Under the pieces are notes generated by a model, which was given only the letters and a program-made list of their open reading frames with translations, ran no database searches and was not told where the DNA came from. From Spongospora subterranea (taxonomy: Eukaryota > Endomyxa > Phytomyxea > Plasmodiophorida > Plasmodiophoridae), in NCBI GenBank assembly GCA_900404475.1, contig OUQQ01000086.1:1-46825 (forward strand): a stretch of 46,825 nt of DNA. Reading direction: 5' to 3'. Made by a program: the position numbers and the translations under genes. This document shows, piece by piece, positions 24,801 to 39,200 of this stretch (its first letter is position 1; every line of letters begins with the position of its first letter).

Positions 24801-27800
24801 AGGTATATAGCAGTTAGGGTTGTACCATTACTGCATCATGATCCGGTTCAATGAGTATTCTCTTCCAGGGTCATTTGCTAGCCATGAGCATACGCCTGTT
24901 GATCTAATGGACGTGAACGTGGTGAAATCGTTCCTGTCATTATGCGAAAGTTCCCAAGGCGATATCGGTTGGGTCCATTTTGATGGGCGCTCAGGGTTTT
25001 AACTGTTTTGAGTTCAGAGGAACGGAGATGCTGTATGTACGTCTTGGCTAACATCAGCTTTCACCTAATAAACCAAGAACATCTGAGCGACGCTGGTCCG
25101 TTTATATTCCGAAGTCTTCCGGCTTTTGTTGAATTGGGAGATATCGAGATACTACAGGTAGCATATGATAAATCACCGCATTGATTTTTGTTAAAACCTC
25201 ATAGTATACGTCATTGTTTATGATTAACGTTGTTTCGACCATGTATAATCATTCGATGTTCGCTGTACAATCTGTTATGGAAGCCTTCATTGCTGTGGCC
25301 AGGTTCGTCGACAACATTCCTAATTGTCAGTGCTTCGTTAAATGAATTCTTCAGGTGTTCAGATCCGTTAACAAAGGTGCAAGCATTGAGGTTGTTTGTT
25401 CTTTAAGCCATGTCAATTCGTCCTCTAAATAATATTCACATCAAACAGCGCACTATGCACTCTGGCCTTACACGAGAAGAATATTCGGTTTATGCAACTG
25501 GCAGGAATAACACCATTCCTACTTCAGGAGGGAGGCGAATGGAGTAAGCGGGACGTTGCTGTGGTACGACAAGTGTAAATATCGGCATTACTTTCTGATC
25601 TCCAACCTAATGGTTTCGTGGATAGAGCCTTATTGATTACACAATTAACTACGTACGATATATGTGTGAAAGACATTGGGGAAGAGAGGGGAGTACCTAT
25701 ATTGGTGAACATGTTAGATCACGCAGACGTTCAGGTAAAACGAACCTTCTTCTTCCCGGCCTCAGGTCCAACATGTTTTACTAGGTTCGACGGCTAGTCA
25801 CCAGAACATTCGCCAACTTTTCGTATTTTCCTCAATTCCGACAGTTTATCGTTCAGGATGGTGTATTTCCTCTTCTAAAATGCCTGAACGATGTAGACCG
25901 GGAAATACGTCATGCTGGTAATCGTTCACTCAACTAACCGGACACGTGAAGTGATCTCAAGTTCATTCTGTGTAAAGCATCCTGGGCTATAGGGCACATT
26001 TTGTCTTTAAAAGAAGTTCAATTGAAGATTGCTCGAGCCAGTGAGGACGACATATACGCTCAGTTAGTCGAATCAGCAGACGTTGATGTTCAAATGGCTT
26101 GTGTATGGGCTTTATCGAACTTTCATCACGAGGTTCTGCAATTTCGCGATGTCAACTCAAAGTCTGATTGAGAAAGTCATGTATAGGCCAGTCCACTCGG
26201 ACCGAATAATAGAGACATTCATTGTCTGGATAATCCGTCGGATGATCTTTTGCTGAAGCTTGCAAAGACGGCCTTATCCAAACGAGTCGATTCTCGTATA
26301 TCTAAATATGCCATTATTGCAATATGTAATTACACATCGGTACCAAACTGAAGGTCTAGACCATCTATATTGTGTGTCAACAGTGTCCATAGGTCCCAAG
26401 ATATCATTTCTATATTCTAAGGAATTGTGGTGAAGTCGTTAAAAGGGTCTTCGAATTAGCAATGAGAAACGACCCAGAGATTCGATACTGTCTTGCATTG
26501 ATGTTGGCGAATTTGGCGGGGAACATAGACAACCACGAATTCATAGCAACTCATGTTGAGATGGGGCGACTGTCAATATTAGTTGGGTAATAGTCGCATT
26601 TTCGCAATAGATTGCAACACAGTTTTGCTCGATAGGAATCAAATATATGACGTTATCGTTCTAGATGTGATGATGAGGAGACGCAAGGTCATGCAATTGC
26701 AACTGTATCAGGATTAGCAATAACTGAGCGTAACGCCAAACGTATTGTGGAAAGTGGCCTGTTAATTCCCCAGATGTCTCGGGAATGCAGCTCGCCGCAT
26801 GCATCAGTACAGGTATTTTGCGATAATGAATACCGGCATAATTCTCATATCTGTTTCAGAGATCTGTTGCGGCAGCGTTCCTGAACCTATCCCAACATGG
26901 CAGTATACTGGAGACGTTAATCGAACAAGATCTCATATCTGGGCTCTTATCGTTGCTGAACAGCTCACAAGGTAGTCGGCGTTGAAACCAAACCACGATC
27001 GCCTCAACGCTAAGCTTGGTTTATCAATTTCAGAAATTACTCAGTTACCTGCCGCAAGGACGATGAATGTGGCAATAAGTTCCCAGATAGGGGTCAATTC
27101 GCTGCTTGGTCAGGACCTGACCAAAATATCGAAAACGTTATGGAGTGCCGTCGCCAATGGGTCTGCTAAAGTAACGTTCCCGAATGGCTTGAATTAGAGG
27201 TGTATTCTTAATTATGATGTCCGCGTTTGTAAAGGTGTCAGCGCAAATCATAAGAGTATTGGCATTGCTATCTACTATGGAAGGAGCGGAGTCGATTCTC
27301 ATCAATGAGCAAGGCATAAATGGTCTGCTGTCGTGCGCTAAACTACGTGCTGAAGGCGCTAGGTATAAAAGACATTATACCGCTTTATCGTGACTAACAA
27401 AATACACAACAGCGATGAAAGTAACTGTGAATTTCATAGCGCGATCATGATCCGTAAGCTTTGTTCAATGAAGGAGGTGATACCGATGATGGTGAGGTTA
27501 GGAGTGGTATCTGGTAACTTGTCATGTCCCGCAAATGTTCGCACCTTCGTCCAACTGATGGTTTCCCATTGCCAGCTTTATTAGCGTTAGGCGAGTCGAA
27601 AACGGGCAGCGTCGGAGTACACGAATTAGCCATGACCTCATTAGAAGACGTACTGGACCATCGTGATGGCAGGTCTGCCGCGTTAGCCAACAGTCAACTC
27701 ATTGATACCCTCATGAAACTATTGGTATCCGATAAAGTAAGATCTGCACATAGCTGATACTATGTTTCGACGTTGGCTGAACAAATTTTGAGAAGTTTGA

Positions 27801-30800
27801 ATCGACATTTGTTTGCGGTGTCACATCGTCATAGCTGTAGTTTTCTATCCTAACGAAGTTCATTCCCCGAGCTTAGGCCGCAGTGCAAAGACATGCTCTT
27901 GGATGTGTCGTTCGACTTTCATTTGACGAGGATTGGAGTAAACGATTCCGTTTTAGGGGAGGTTTAAAATTAGTTTACAAAAGCGCTAGACATAAAGCGT
28001 ATCCAATCCGAGCTTTTAGTGCCTGGATTATATCAATATTATCAACGTATAAGTAAGACTCGTCAATTCGCTGTACGCTGTAGTAAATAAATGATATTGG
28101 CAGAGAGTTTTTCGAGGAGTTAATTGCGGAGAGGTCGTTGAAGACGCTCCTGTTGGTGAATATCGGTGTTCCTTGAAAAATTGAAGGGATAAACAGTCAA
28201 TGATTTAGGTATTTGGCGGATCACGATCCAGACGATGCTCGCATAGCGTTGCATGTGGCAGTTGTCTTGGGGAATCTCTCGCAATACTCTGTATGCTGAT
28301 GCCATATCTTGACCATATACGTACAGCTCTAAACCTGATTACGCTAGGCAATTATAGGATCTTTTGGAGAAGCTCAAGGGTTTGTAGATCCCCAAGCGCT
28401 TCAACCGTTCAATCCCGAGACGTCAGGAACCATACCTCTTTTTGTTCGCTTCCTATCATCGTCGAACCCGTTAATCGCATCGTTGGCATTTATGGGTATG
28501 GTATTGGCCCGAGCCATTTCGCAATCTGATATCACGAAGGCATGTCGGCTAAATCTAAATCGGGCCCTTCCATGATATACGTTTTACGTGATGATGCCAT
28601 GGACTTATTGGCCAAGCTAGGCGACTCGAAAGATGAGACGGTTTTACGCATGCTGGCTATGGCTCTGAACGTAAGTCGGCTTTGCGATTGGTCGTGACGA
28701 AAGGCAATTCAAGAAGAACACTTAGGTGATTTCATCAAATCCAGCTAACTATCCATATCTCAAGGGTAGGAATATGAACGGATTTGATGCTTTGTTCGAA
28801 TTCGCAAGCTTCAATAATGTTGCCATTCGCTGGGCCTCATTAAAATCTGTTAATAACATGATCACCGAGAAATCGTTCAACGTCGCAGGGTAATAATATA
28901 TCTACAATCTGGTGAAAATGTTTGCCTGATTGCTTCCTAACCAGATTCTTATTGCGCCCAGAATATGTGATAACGTTAGTGGAGGTAGCTACCGCCAATG
29001 TCGATACCGATTTTGGGTTCAAAGCTCGATTCATGGCATTAGGAATATTCGCACAGCTAGCGTTCTATCAGGTAAGAATATGGGCGTAGTCATTCAATGT
29101 CTGTTTATTAAGCTACAGAGCTATCACGATGCGTTATTACGACCAGATATACTAAGAATCACATTAGACACGCTTTTAGCGGCCCAGGTCAGCAAATCAA
29201 TGCATCTAAACCTAAGACCAACGATTAAAGCGCCAATCTAGAGAAGCGTATCAAAAACCAAAAGCGACAGGCTAAATCAGAATCAGTTAAAAAAGCTGCG
29301 AACTCATGTAATTAACAACCGGTGTTTGCCCTAACCAAACTTAATCATGGTTTAATAGGATGCAAATCAGGGCAAGACACCAGGACTCCAAGACGATTCC
29401 GAAGACCAAGACACAGGTCTGGGCGAAAACGCTGCGTTAGACGGCGCTGTAGGCGACAGGTCTAGTCAATGAAATCTCGGTCGCTACCGGCTTGCTAACG
29501 GGCTCTACGTACCAGAGGCGAATTGGACGTGTCCAGCCAGATGCAATCTGACGACCCAATCCTTAATGCACTGTTACTTCACGATCGCGATGCGATCGTT
29601 GAGGCTAACGCTGTCTCGACGTTGACGAATCTAGCTCTGAACCCGTCCTGCTATCCAGGTTGGACAGACATCAGCAACTACATTGTATCAACCTGACTCC
29701 GATACTTCCAGGCCTATTATCACAGAATGCCGTCGAGACGCTCACCGATTTCATCAACTGCTCGCTTTCTAATGCTATAAATCAGGTGTGTGTCGTCAGC
29801 GGTGTCCGTAATTCAAAGTCTTCTTACCGAATGTTTTCGTCGTCAATATAGTGTATCGCCGCTGAATCGTTGAGCAATTTAGTTTTTGCGTTGACCCCAG
29901 CTATGATCAAACAGTCTCTGTATTTTAGCATGACAAATGTCGCTGATGTGATGGCATCCATCTTAAAATATGGGCAAGGCGAAGAGGTTTTCAAGCGTAC
30001 AGTGAATCCGTTACCTCGTTTTTACTCCCTCGATGTCAGGCGACCATGACCGAGAGATTCATGTCTTTGGCATTATGTCGATTAACATGTCATCCAGACT
30101 TCAAAGTATATGGCTATGATCGTCCATTCTTCGAAACGCGATGTCTACCAGCAATGCTTAGATCTCCTGATCCATTGACCCAGAAGTTCTCCTTCATATC
30201 ACTTGTTAATATCGTAATGAAGGCTGAGAATATTGGTACGTGAAATTGCTTGGATGGTGATTGTCTCTAATCGAACATTTCTGGTCACATATAAGTTGAG
30301 TTAATGGAGAAAGAAAACCTCGTGTCACTTTTACTGGCCTATATCCATTCCAAGGATCGCTCAACGAAATGGCTTTGCCTTCTGTCGCTGATGCGCATAT
30401 TACGGACTGGCCAGGTTCCACATTACGACAAAATTTGTATCTATTGTAATTCATCGGCATAAACAGGGCACCCGATATTTGGTTAAAGATGAATATATTA
30501 CGACCTTAATCGATTTATGCTTCTCCGATGACAAGCCAATATTCATATGCGTTGGAGATATCATACACTCTTTTGTGAAATTTGAAGGGTATGTCGGCCG
30601 CCAATTCAGTCTACGCCCCTAGTCATTGAACACGTCTTACAGATCAGTCGCTCTGCGTGGAAAATCCGAAAATTTGATTCCAGCGTTAGCACATTTATCT
30701 ACTTGCTCTGACGAGAGAACAGGTTAAACCTCTGTTTGATCTGAGGCAAGTTTACTGATTAGTATAAGTACAGCAATGCTGGGGAGCGAAACACTAGGAA

Positions 30801-32947
30801 TGTTCCTTGATTCACGTGAATCAATGGATATGCTGCTCGAATGTTCCAGTGAGGGATTCGCCGCCGTTTTAACATTGCTTCGTAGTACGAAAGAGAAGCT
30901 CAGATTACAATCGTTATATTCATTGGTTACCAACTCATATGATTACTCGCTGGTCATGTTACTGATTTATCGCTATGGAATTACAGGCTGCTATATCTCA
31001 TAATCCGGAATACGCCAACGAGATCATAGAGAGGAAAGGGTTTCAATTGATTACTGATCTGATTATGGCCGATTCGGTAATCGATGGTTTTATGATGTGA
31101 CTTGGCGGTTTCAAAAATTGGACATAACTATGGTTCTCGATCAGATTGGAGATCCCATCGACTGCGTCCATATACTGAGAAATGTAGCGCGCAATACGAT
31201 CAATCACCAGGAGTTCATCGACCATCGAGGGATTGCAAGTCTTCATAAGCTGTCAAACCAGGCGGCAATAAAGATCAACGATAAAGTGGGATGAATGCGA
31301 CGTTTTTGTTCATGGTGATAATTTTGGGTGATGTTAGGCTCAATTACTTATACTAAATGCACTATCCGACATCGCCCACTATTTTGAGGATTATTCTCTG
31401 TCATCGGATCAATTACAACTGATGGTTTCGACTTTGGTCAGCCCAATAAGGTTCCATTGGGCTAAGTCCGCTCTCCATGAAATTCACGTTCTACTACAGG
31501 GATATCGATAAGAAGGGTGGATCTAATGTCGACCCTGCTGTTATAGAATTATCTGTTTTCGCTCTCAACTGTCTCCTCGTTAATGACGATTGTAAATGGT
31601 CTGGGAAGTTGATTCAATGCATATCTGGAATCTGATCATAACGGATCCGCCATGAATAGGTTTGCTGCGATGGATGGCGTAGCTGCTCCGTTGAACCATA
31701 TTTACAATTCCACAACGGACCTGCGTATGATGCGTGTTGCATTAGCACTGTTATTGAGCCAGGTGGAATGTCAACGGACACAAGTTCCATTTGCACTTAA
31801 AGGAGGCGTACGACTTCTTAAGGATCTAGCCTTACACAAGGTCGGCACGCTCTTAAAGGGCCAAAACTATTTCTGACAAATTGGACAGGATTTGTCCTTG
31901 AAGAAGAAAGGCTGTAGGGCATTTAGCAAGATGGCAATGAACCCAGATACACATATGATGATGGTGGAGGCTAACGTGCTCCCGATATTGATGGTCACAA
32001 GGTCTCATCCGGATCTGGAATGTAGACGGTTGTCATTGGATGCTTTTTTGTCAATATTAGACAACGGTATAGCCACAGGAATATACTGCATAAATATTCA
32101 TGACAATGTCTTTTTTAGCGAAAATTCAAGCTACGATTGAAAAAGATGGCGAAATCATCGATACTGTTATTGCTTTATCGAAATACGGTATTAGTTCTGC
32201 AGTTAAGGCGAAGGTAGGGAATCTGACAATCAGTGAATAAGGACACTGAGATTTTTTGAGTAGGCGACGTCAATACTAGTTAACCTAGCGCAGCGTAGAA
32301 AATCGACTCAATTCGGACAAGAACGAAGAGAGAGAATGGATCGTATAACTAAGATTACATCAGCAACAAACTCCAATGCTCCCAGTCACTTAGACCAAGT
32401 CCCCAAACCAAAAAGTGGTTTTATTGAAGATCGATTACCGATCCTGAAGGATAGTGAAATTCCCAGAGCACAGATGCAAAGGGTTACTGAAAACGAAAAA
32501 GTCAACGCAGGAATAGGAAAAAACGTCACATCAGCAATTAAGCTTCGTGAAATGTGCTCCACCGATAGTGGGAGTGAGGACGCACGACTACCAGATCCCC
32601 AAGATTTACAAAATGCACCAAATACTTGTTCCAATGGTCAACACGAGCCAACTGAAGACATGGGGTCAAGAACCGGAAATAGAATGAGCAGTCAACTTCT
32701 AACCGGCCATTCTGAGGTTGCAAACGGGATTGAAGACAACATCACACAAAGACTTGAACCAGCTGGCTCGTCCATTCCAACCAGATCAACGCAATCATTG
32801 ACTGAAGATATCATATCCAACATAATCTGTCAGATAGAAGTGTTGAACCAGAATGGATCTGCAGTAGCGTCCACCCAGGATAACGCTCAAGGTGTTTCGT
32901 CAGTAGACCGGTTTGCTGGAGTTGCGCCTGATAATTCTCCTGAGTGA
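21831..32947 (+). CDS. Giant armadillo-repeat protein, several dozen introns
   Basis: The start is at ATG 21831 (an acidic N-terminal exon ending at 21920, then intron 21921-21972). Very many short exons follow. Nearly all carry armadillo units of the Vac8/beta-catenin kind: GDHICQRYAALCFGNVAAHPE, YAIMAVANLAADVDTH, ECAVLTVQNVS, AALKALRGLTSDDN-like, ALLSLSNLAANINSH, YFAMLLSNLATNETLH, QMACVWALSNFHHE. One acidic Gln/Asp-rich linker lies near 29360-29460. The final exon (32264-32947) begins inside an ARM unit (ATSILVNLAQRRK). It then runs 205 codons into a polar, probably disordered tail ending at the TGA at 32945-32947. I estimate roughly 2,900 residues. Because the last exon opens in an ARM motif and I see no terminating exon before it, I treat the region as one gene. 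A split near 29.3 kb remains possible, and exon borders are only partly resolved. The function is unknown; ARM superhelices are protein-binding scaffolds. Confidence 0.75.
22776..22794 (+). repeat. (CA)n microsatellite inside an intron
   Basis: A dinucleotide CA run follows directly after the splice donor gtaag at 22771 in the armadillo-repeat gene. It is a candidate length polymorphism and has no coding effect. Confidence 0.9.
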
Positions 32948-33230
32948 CCCTTCGACAATAGCTGATCCAATTCCATTTGGACAGAATTTTATACTAAATA
33001 CAGTTTGAGTTGCTGTTTTATAGCTTTGCAATGTATTGGGATGATATTAGCTTCGCTGGGTTCTCGATATACGTTGAACATTTTGAGTGATTGCTGACCA
33101 ATCGATATGAAGATGGTCATTTGGTCCGCCTGCAGGGGGATCTAGAGCATTACATCGGACGAGATAGGAGAGGTAGACACGGACTGAGAACAAACAGCCA
33201 AGTCAATTTACGAACGGAAACAAGCTGCGA
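32948..33230. other. Convergent 3' flanks of the armadillo and lysine-synthesis genes
   Basis: This is a 283-bp tail-to-tail spacer. No gene or obvious terminator structure is visible. Confidence 0.6.
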
Positions 33231-36200
33231 CTAACAGATTTTATCAAGAGAAGGAAACGGTATCGATGAGTACCGCGTAACGTTGGTTCTATCTAGATGG
33301 AGAGAGTTCGCGAGATCATCAGCCCATGTTTCCGTAAGATGCGATATGACCGAAGCCAGGGGATTGGACTCTGAAGTTGACAGCGACTGCAAAAGTGAGT
33401 GTCGCCACGTCGAATACGGTAAATTCGAAATCGAGAATCCTACAAATTTCGTTTAACCATTTATAGACAAATTTGTATCCATACCATAGTCTTGGATTTG
33501 CTTGAACATTGACACAAACCGCATGGGTTTAGGGTTTGTTACATGAAATATAACATTGTCTTCTTGGCAATTTAGCACTAGACCAATAACAGTTTTGGTA
33601 ACGTAGTCCACAGGGCTGATATCGACGCTATGGTTTTGTCCTAGAAAAAAAGACGTTAGCACATTCATCTAACTATCAGAAACAACGTTACCTAGACCGA
33701 ATTCCAAAAATGGACAAGAACCCAGTTGAACGCAGCCTGTAACTATAAATACATGATATATGGAGGTGTGCTACCTTACCTTGCACAAGTCTGACTAAAA
33801 AGTCGTCGCTATTCCAAACTCCGGTACGAGAATCGCCAGTAACATATCCAAGTCTATATATGCTCGCTATTCGTAGCACAATTCAGAATATTCCCGATAC
33901 AAGTCAAAGAATAGCAACCTTTGATGCCTTTCTGTCGAGCTTTGGTCACAATCTGCTCTGCAACCCATTTTGATTGCGCATACCCACCAGAAATTCCTAA
34001 AGTCTGGTACAGTTAGGCAAAGTAAATTCTCGCACATGGCGTAACCGACCGGTGCAGTCATTACTCAGAGGAGACTCCATTATTGACGACGACTTAGCTA
34101 ACGATTTCGTTAATGATGTATCGAGGACTGATGTCGTGCTGAGTGGCGTAGATATTAAAAGGAGGTTAATCAACAACAAATAATTATTAACCTGATATAA
34201 TGAAACGGCTTCATCTTGGTGGTAAGTGATAATCTTAAAAGGGTTTTCGTAGCATCGACGTTCACTGGCCGTAATTTCGAGTACGGAAGAAGCCAATGAA
34301 CAAAAGCGGCATTGTGAATAATCAAATTGATGTCTTTCGCCAGACTTGAAAACGCCTCCTATTAGAGGTTTGGCCAATATTGGGCAGTCGGCATCCATCA
34401 AGAATATTTACCGGCGATAACCCCAGGTTGGGCTTCGAAAAGTCCGATAAAACAGGGACAATACGTTTTTCAAACTCAGACTTCCAGACAAGATGCGCTT
34501 GCAATGCTTGAACGATCCTGAATGATGTCAGTCAGCAGAATTTGGGTTAAATCTACAAAAACAAACCTTAGTTTACCGGCGTCAATGGACGACGCCCGCA
34601 CGGTACAATGTACAGTGATGGACGGATTGGTTGTTAAAATTTCTGCCAACAAGAAACATCCTACAAACCCGGTCGCACCTGTCAACTAAATACGGATTTA
34701 AAGACATGCAGATGCCGAATCGGATAGCACAAAACGATACCAAAATATGTTCGATGAATTCACGCTCGCCTGTTTCGCATGAAGGCGCATCTAATCCAGA
34801 GCACCAATCCAAATTGACCTCAGAAAGTAAATCCAATTGTCCTTGTCCGTCGCAAGGTCTCACAGATTTGATAGCATCAAAAGAGTCAATCGCTTCAGAC
34901 AGCTTCCGAATTGTTGGATTGAGAAACAATGTGTTCAAAGGAAGTGCCAGACCAAAAACTCGCGAAAGTTCTAATTTTGTAACAGTGAACCAGAGATATA
35001 CACATATGAGAACAGGACAAAGCAGACCTAATGTGACACGGGTCGCCAAAAGACTGTGTCCACCGCAATCAAAAAAATCTGCATCAATATCGACATTGCC
35101 GTCGTTTGGAACGAGTCTCGCCCAAACCCGTTCGACTTTCATTTCGGATTCGGAAAGAAACTCAACAGGCTTCTCGCCTGATGTCTGATTATCTGGAACG
35201 CGAAGCGCAAGGCGATTGATTTTCCCGTTCGGCGTCAACGGCATCGCCTGAATGATGTGTATCTCGCTGGGGACCATGTAAACAGGTAAAGTGGCGCGAA
35301 GGAATGACCGCAAGTCTGCTTTGATATCATTCGAATCACGCTCTTCGTACCTCGTGGGCGCGACCAACACGACAAACGATGCCAGGCGCTTATCTGTGGC
35401 CACAGCGAAATTTCATCAGTACCAAACCAAACTGTGCAAAGTTGAATGACCGTTGATGGAGTTACTGTCAACAACTATACTGACACACTCCTTGACCATC
35501 TCATGTTGTGCTAACCGAGCATTAATTTCGCCCAATTCAATTCGGAAGCCTCGTATTTTGACCTGGATTGCATCGTAAGCATAAATTTGCAAAACACACA
35601 ACGCGTTGACCTGGTCATCAGCACGACCTGAGCATTCGACCCATCCCTTGGAGTTATACCGACCCAAATCCCCAGTGCGGTACCTACAGATGAATTCACA
35701 TCAATATGTTATCGACGTTGCATAGCAAACGACACACATTCGGTCCCCAGGTGATGGGTTTTCCATAAACCAGTTATTCAGGAATTTTTCCAGGGATTGT
35801 TCTGGCAGGTTAAGATACCCTTGTGCGAGATGTGGAGAACGGACGTATATTTCACCGCGTTCACCAATAGAAGCAAGCTTTCCTGCTGCGTTGACAATGA
35901 TCATCTGGACGTCTTTCATTCCAATTCCAACTGGAACCACATCTTTGATAGTTGTTAAATCCTCAGGAACGATTAAATGTCCAACGGCGCGCTGGGTTTC
36001 CGTTGACCCATACATATTGATGCATTTAACATTGGGCGCAATGTGGCGCAAACGAGCGACATCGGACTTGATCAAACAATCGCCCACAAAGAAGACAAGA
36101 CGAAGTGACCTTATAGTAGAGCGGGTTGTGGCAGATGTTAATAATTGACCCATAGCGGGTGTCAAACAAGAAACACTAATGTTTGAATCGCGCATCCATT

Positions 36201-39200
36201 GAGATAATGAGCCATCGTAGATTGTGGATTCATTTGGAATGCAGATGCGAGCGCCAAAGAATAAAGGCGTAAAGATATCCCGCTGAAGAGGATCATGGGC
36301 AATGCCAGAGCACATACTATGCAGCAAATTACTCAAGCGACAATGAAAGAACAATAAAAATCGACTAACCTAAACCGGTCCTCGGAACTGATGTTAAATG
36401 TGCTTTTCATCCATGGATAAAAATGAGTAAGCGGGCCATGACGTCCGCACACACCTTTTGGCAAACCGGTCGATCCGGAAGTGAAAGTCACTACAGCGAT
36501 ACTGTCCTGCGTTATACTCACGGGTGTCGCTGCGTCCCGGCAAATAGGGGAATTATTTTCAACAGGAATACTGATAAAATCCATCGGATTACTGAGATCA
36601 GGCAGCGCGATCTTGATTTTGAGATTTAACTGCTGATCTAAGAACGAAGAAATCTCGTCTGGAACGGCGCCGGCTGCATCAATGGAAATCCAAACCGATG
36701 GACGCGCGATTTTCAAACAGGATATAATCCTGGACGGTGGATATTTAGGGTCCATCATCGTAAAAGAGGCTCCAGCTTTAAGGGTTCCCATTATTGCCCA
36801 AACCACCGATGCGCTTCGGTGTCCGTATATGGCAACGATATCGTCGGTCTTGACACCACTGAGTCTGAGCGTAGCAGATAGCCAAGATGAGCACATATAT
36901 AGATGATGATAAGTAATATTAACACCTAAATCAACTAAGTAAATGAGAATTGAAAGAAACTAGTGTAATTACCCTCTGAAGATATAGCAACGCAGTGCGC
37001 ATAGTATTTGGCATTGCGAGCGAAGATGTCTGTAATGGGACCAGGCCAAGAAGCATCTAAAGGTTCGGCTGGGTCCGGGATGAGGTTCTTCCATTGGTTG
37101 CTGATCAGATTGACGTCTAAAATTGAAGCATTTCTTTCGTTCGTGGAAACAACGTGACAAACCGAATCGGCAAACTCCTGGATTGATTCTGGCAGATACA
37201 CGCTCGGGTTATAATCAATGGTGACGGCGCCATCGGGCCAGATCCGAAGAGACACGTCAGCGTCGCCAATTGTTTCTCGAAAAAGACTTCTCAAGCTCAA
37301 ATTTCGCTCAGCGATGAATTCGAAATGTGGTTTGAAGTCAACAGAATTGGTAAATCTAACAGGAAGCTCTTGATGTGACATGGTATTGAACCACTGCTCA
37401 CAAACATGGTTAAACAAATCCTTCAGCGTCATCGTATCAGAAATATCAAACCGGAGCAGTGCTCTCTCTTCAAACGGACCAATAGAATGTTTCAGCGATG
37501 ACCTTAAGAGCAATTAATACATGGATATGCATGCAATGACTCCTATACCTGTTCCTATGATCGATGTAGGTCCCCAATAGAAAATTTGGCTCCAAAGTAC
37601 GCCGATAGAGGATAAGGACGGCAGCCGTGAGAACAAACATTTCGGGATTGGGGATAGCACACATCGCTTCAGGAACAACAACGGAGTACCGAATTCTCAG
37701 GGAACTACTAAAAATAGTGTTAATTCTAACAAATGCACGAAAACATGAACAAAAGTACCTTTCCGATTCACAAGCAGAAAGATCTCCAGGAAGCTGAATA
37801 TTCAAAAGATCGCTTCCTGGTGTGCCGTCAGACAGAAGGTTTTCCCAATAAGCACGGTCGTCGAGTAAAAGGCGAAACTGAGGGTTGTCATTTTCGCGAC
37901 CAGAGAGCATTCTTTCTATCTGCGTCGTTTGCCAGCAATCAAAGTTGAGATATCCAATGGAGAAAGGGATTGGTTCGGGATTGGTGATTTGGCTAAGCAG
38001 AATCGATGCCGATGTTTGATCCGCGATTGCAGGATGAACCGCAAGCGCGATATGCTGGTTGGAAAGAAGTATTTGGATGGGCAAACCAGTTGCGATGAGA
38101 TCGTTCGCAGTTTTGACCGCACGCGCTGCAAAGTCGTGAAATGTAGTTTGGTCATTCAATACCGCAACGGTTTCATCCGATGAAAATTCACCCGTCGGTC
38201 TGATCACGCGAACAATTCCCTCTGAATCAATCTGCGTGTTAAGAATGGGAAGGCGTTGGCAAATCTGCCTGACTCGATCTACGACAGAAGACTGGAAAGC
38301 TGAGATTGGACTTTCTGATGGTATCTCCTGTAACTCGACGACAGGAATACGTTTTCCGGGGTTGTGAAAGTGATCGGGCACATCCACTTCCAATTTGATT
38401 GACAGGCCCTCGACACAGGAAGAATAAACCGCCTTCGCACGTGCCCAAACGAGATCATCCTCAGACGTAAATAAGTCAAGCAACAGCGGAGCCAGCTGAG
38501 AGCTGAATTGTTTACTGGTTTCAAGCGGAATCAGACTGGGGAGATTCGGGATGGCGATCAAATCCAGTGGACAGCGTCCATTTTGAGCTTCAATCAACGT
38601 CTGAGTGGGCGCCGCAAAAAACGAGGATTTTTGATAGATCGGGAAGGGGTTTTGGGCAGATCCTGGCTCACAACTGATATCGACAATGACGGACAACCGC
38701 CGCGGTTCCGTCCTGATAATCTCATTCGTCAGCCACGGTGTCGCCAATGACGCATCGCCAGGGTTAATTCTGATAGCGTTCACGACGATATCAAAGTCGA
38801 GAAGTTCAGGAAAAGGCCCCCCTCGAGAAGTCTGTTCACGCGTCCAGGTAACCACGTCAAGGCCCAGAGAAGACGCGAAATCAACCGCTCCGGAACCACA
38901 ACGGCCTTGGGCACCGATAATGCAGCACCGGGGCTTTTTCTGTGTGAATTGTTCTGCCATTTTTACAAGGGCTTCAACACAGTCCATCGTCAAGTTCTCA
39001 TACATTGTGGCGGGCAACGAGGCACCGGGATATCGACATGCCAAGGCTTGACTCGACCAGGCGAATAATCCACTGGGAAATACAGTTAGATAACGGCAGG
39101 GTCAGATGCAACGGCAGTTGCATACGATGATAGTCCAATTGCTCCAGCAGTATACCCGAATGATGCAAGACGATTGTTGGAGTCGTCGGTCAGGTATTCG

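Noticed and set aside
29250..29500. Gene boundary inside the armadillo region
   Set aside because: The polar acidic stretch can be read as a linker exon between ARM blocks, and there is no clear start codon context or terminal exon. I kept one gene but noted the doubt.
32336..32947. Independent gene starting at ATG 32336
   Set aside because: The frame is open back to a splice acceptor at 32263, and the added residues (ILVNLAQRRK) are an armadillo unit, so it is the last exon of the giant gene.
33440..33484. Apparent frameshift near the end of the LYS2 reductase domain
   Set aside because: A 45-nt GT-AG intron at 33440-33484 explains it. The joined sequence continues with the conserved YSTW-SL pattern of the family to the stop at 33231.
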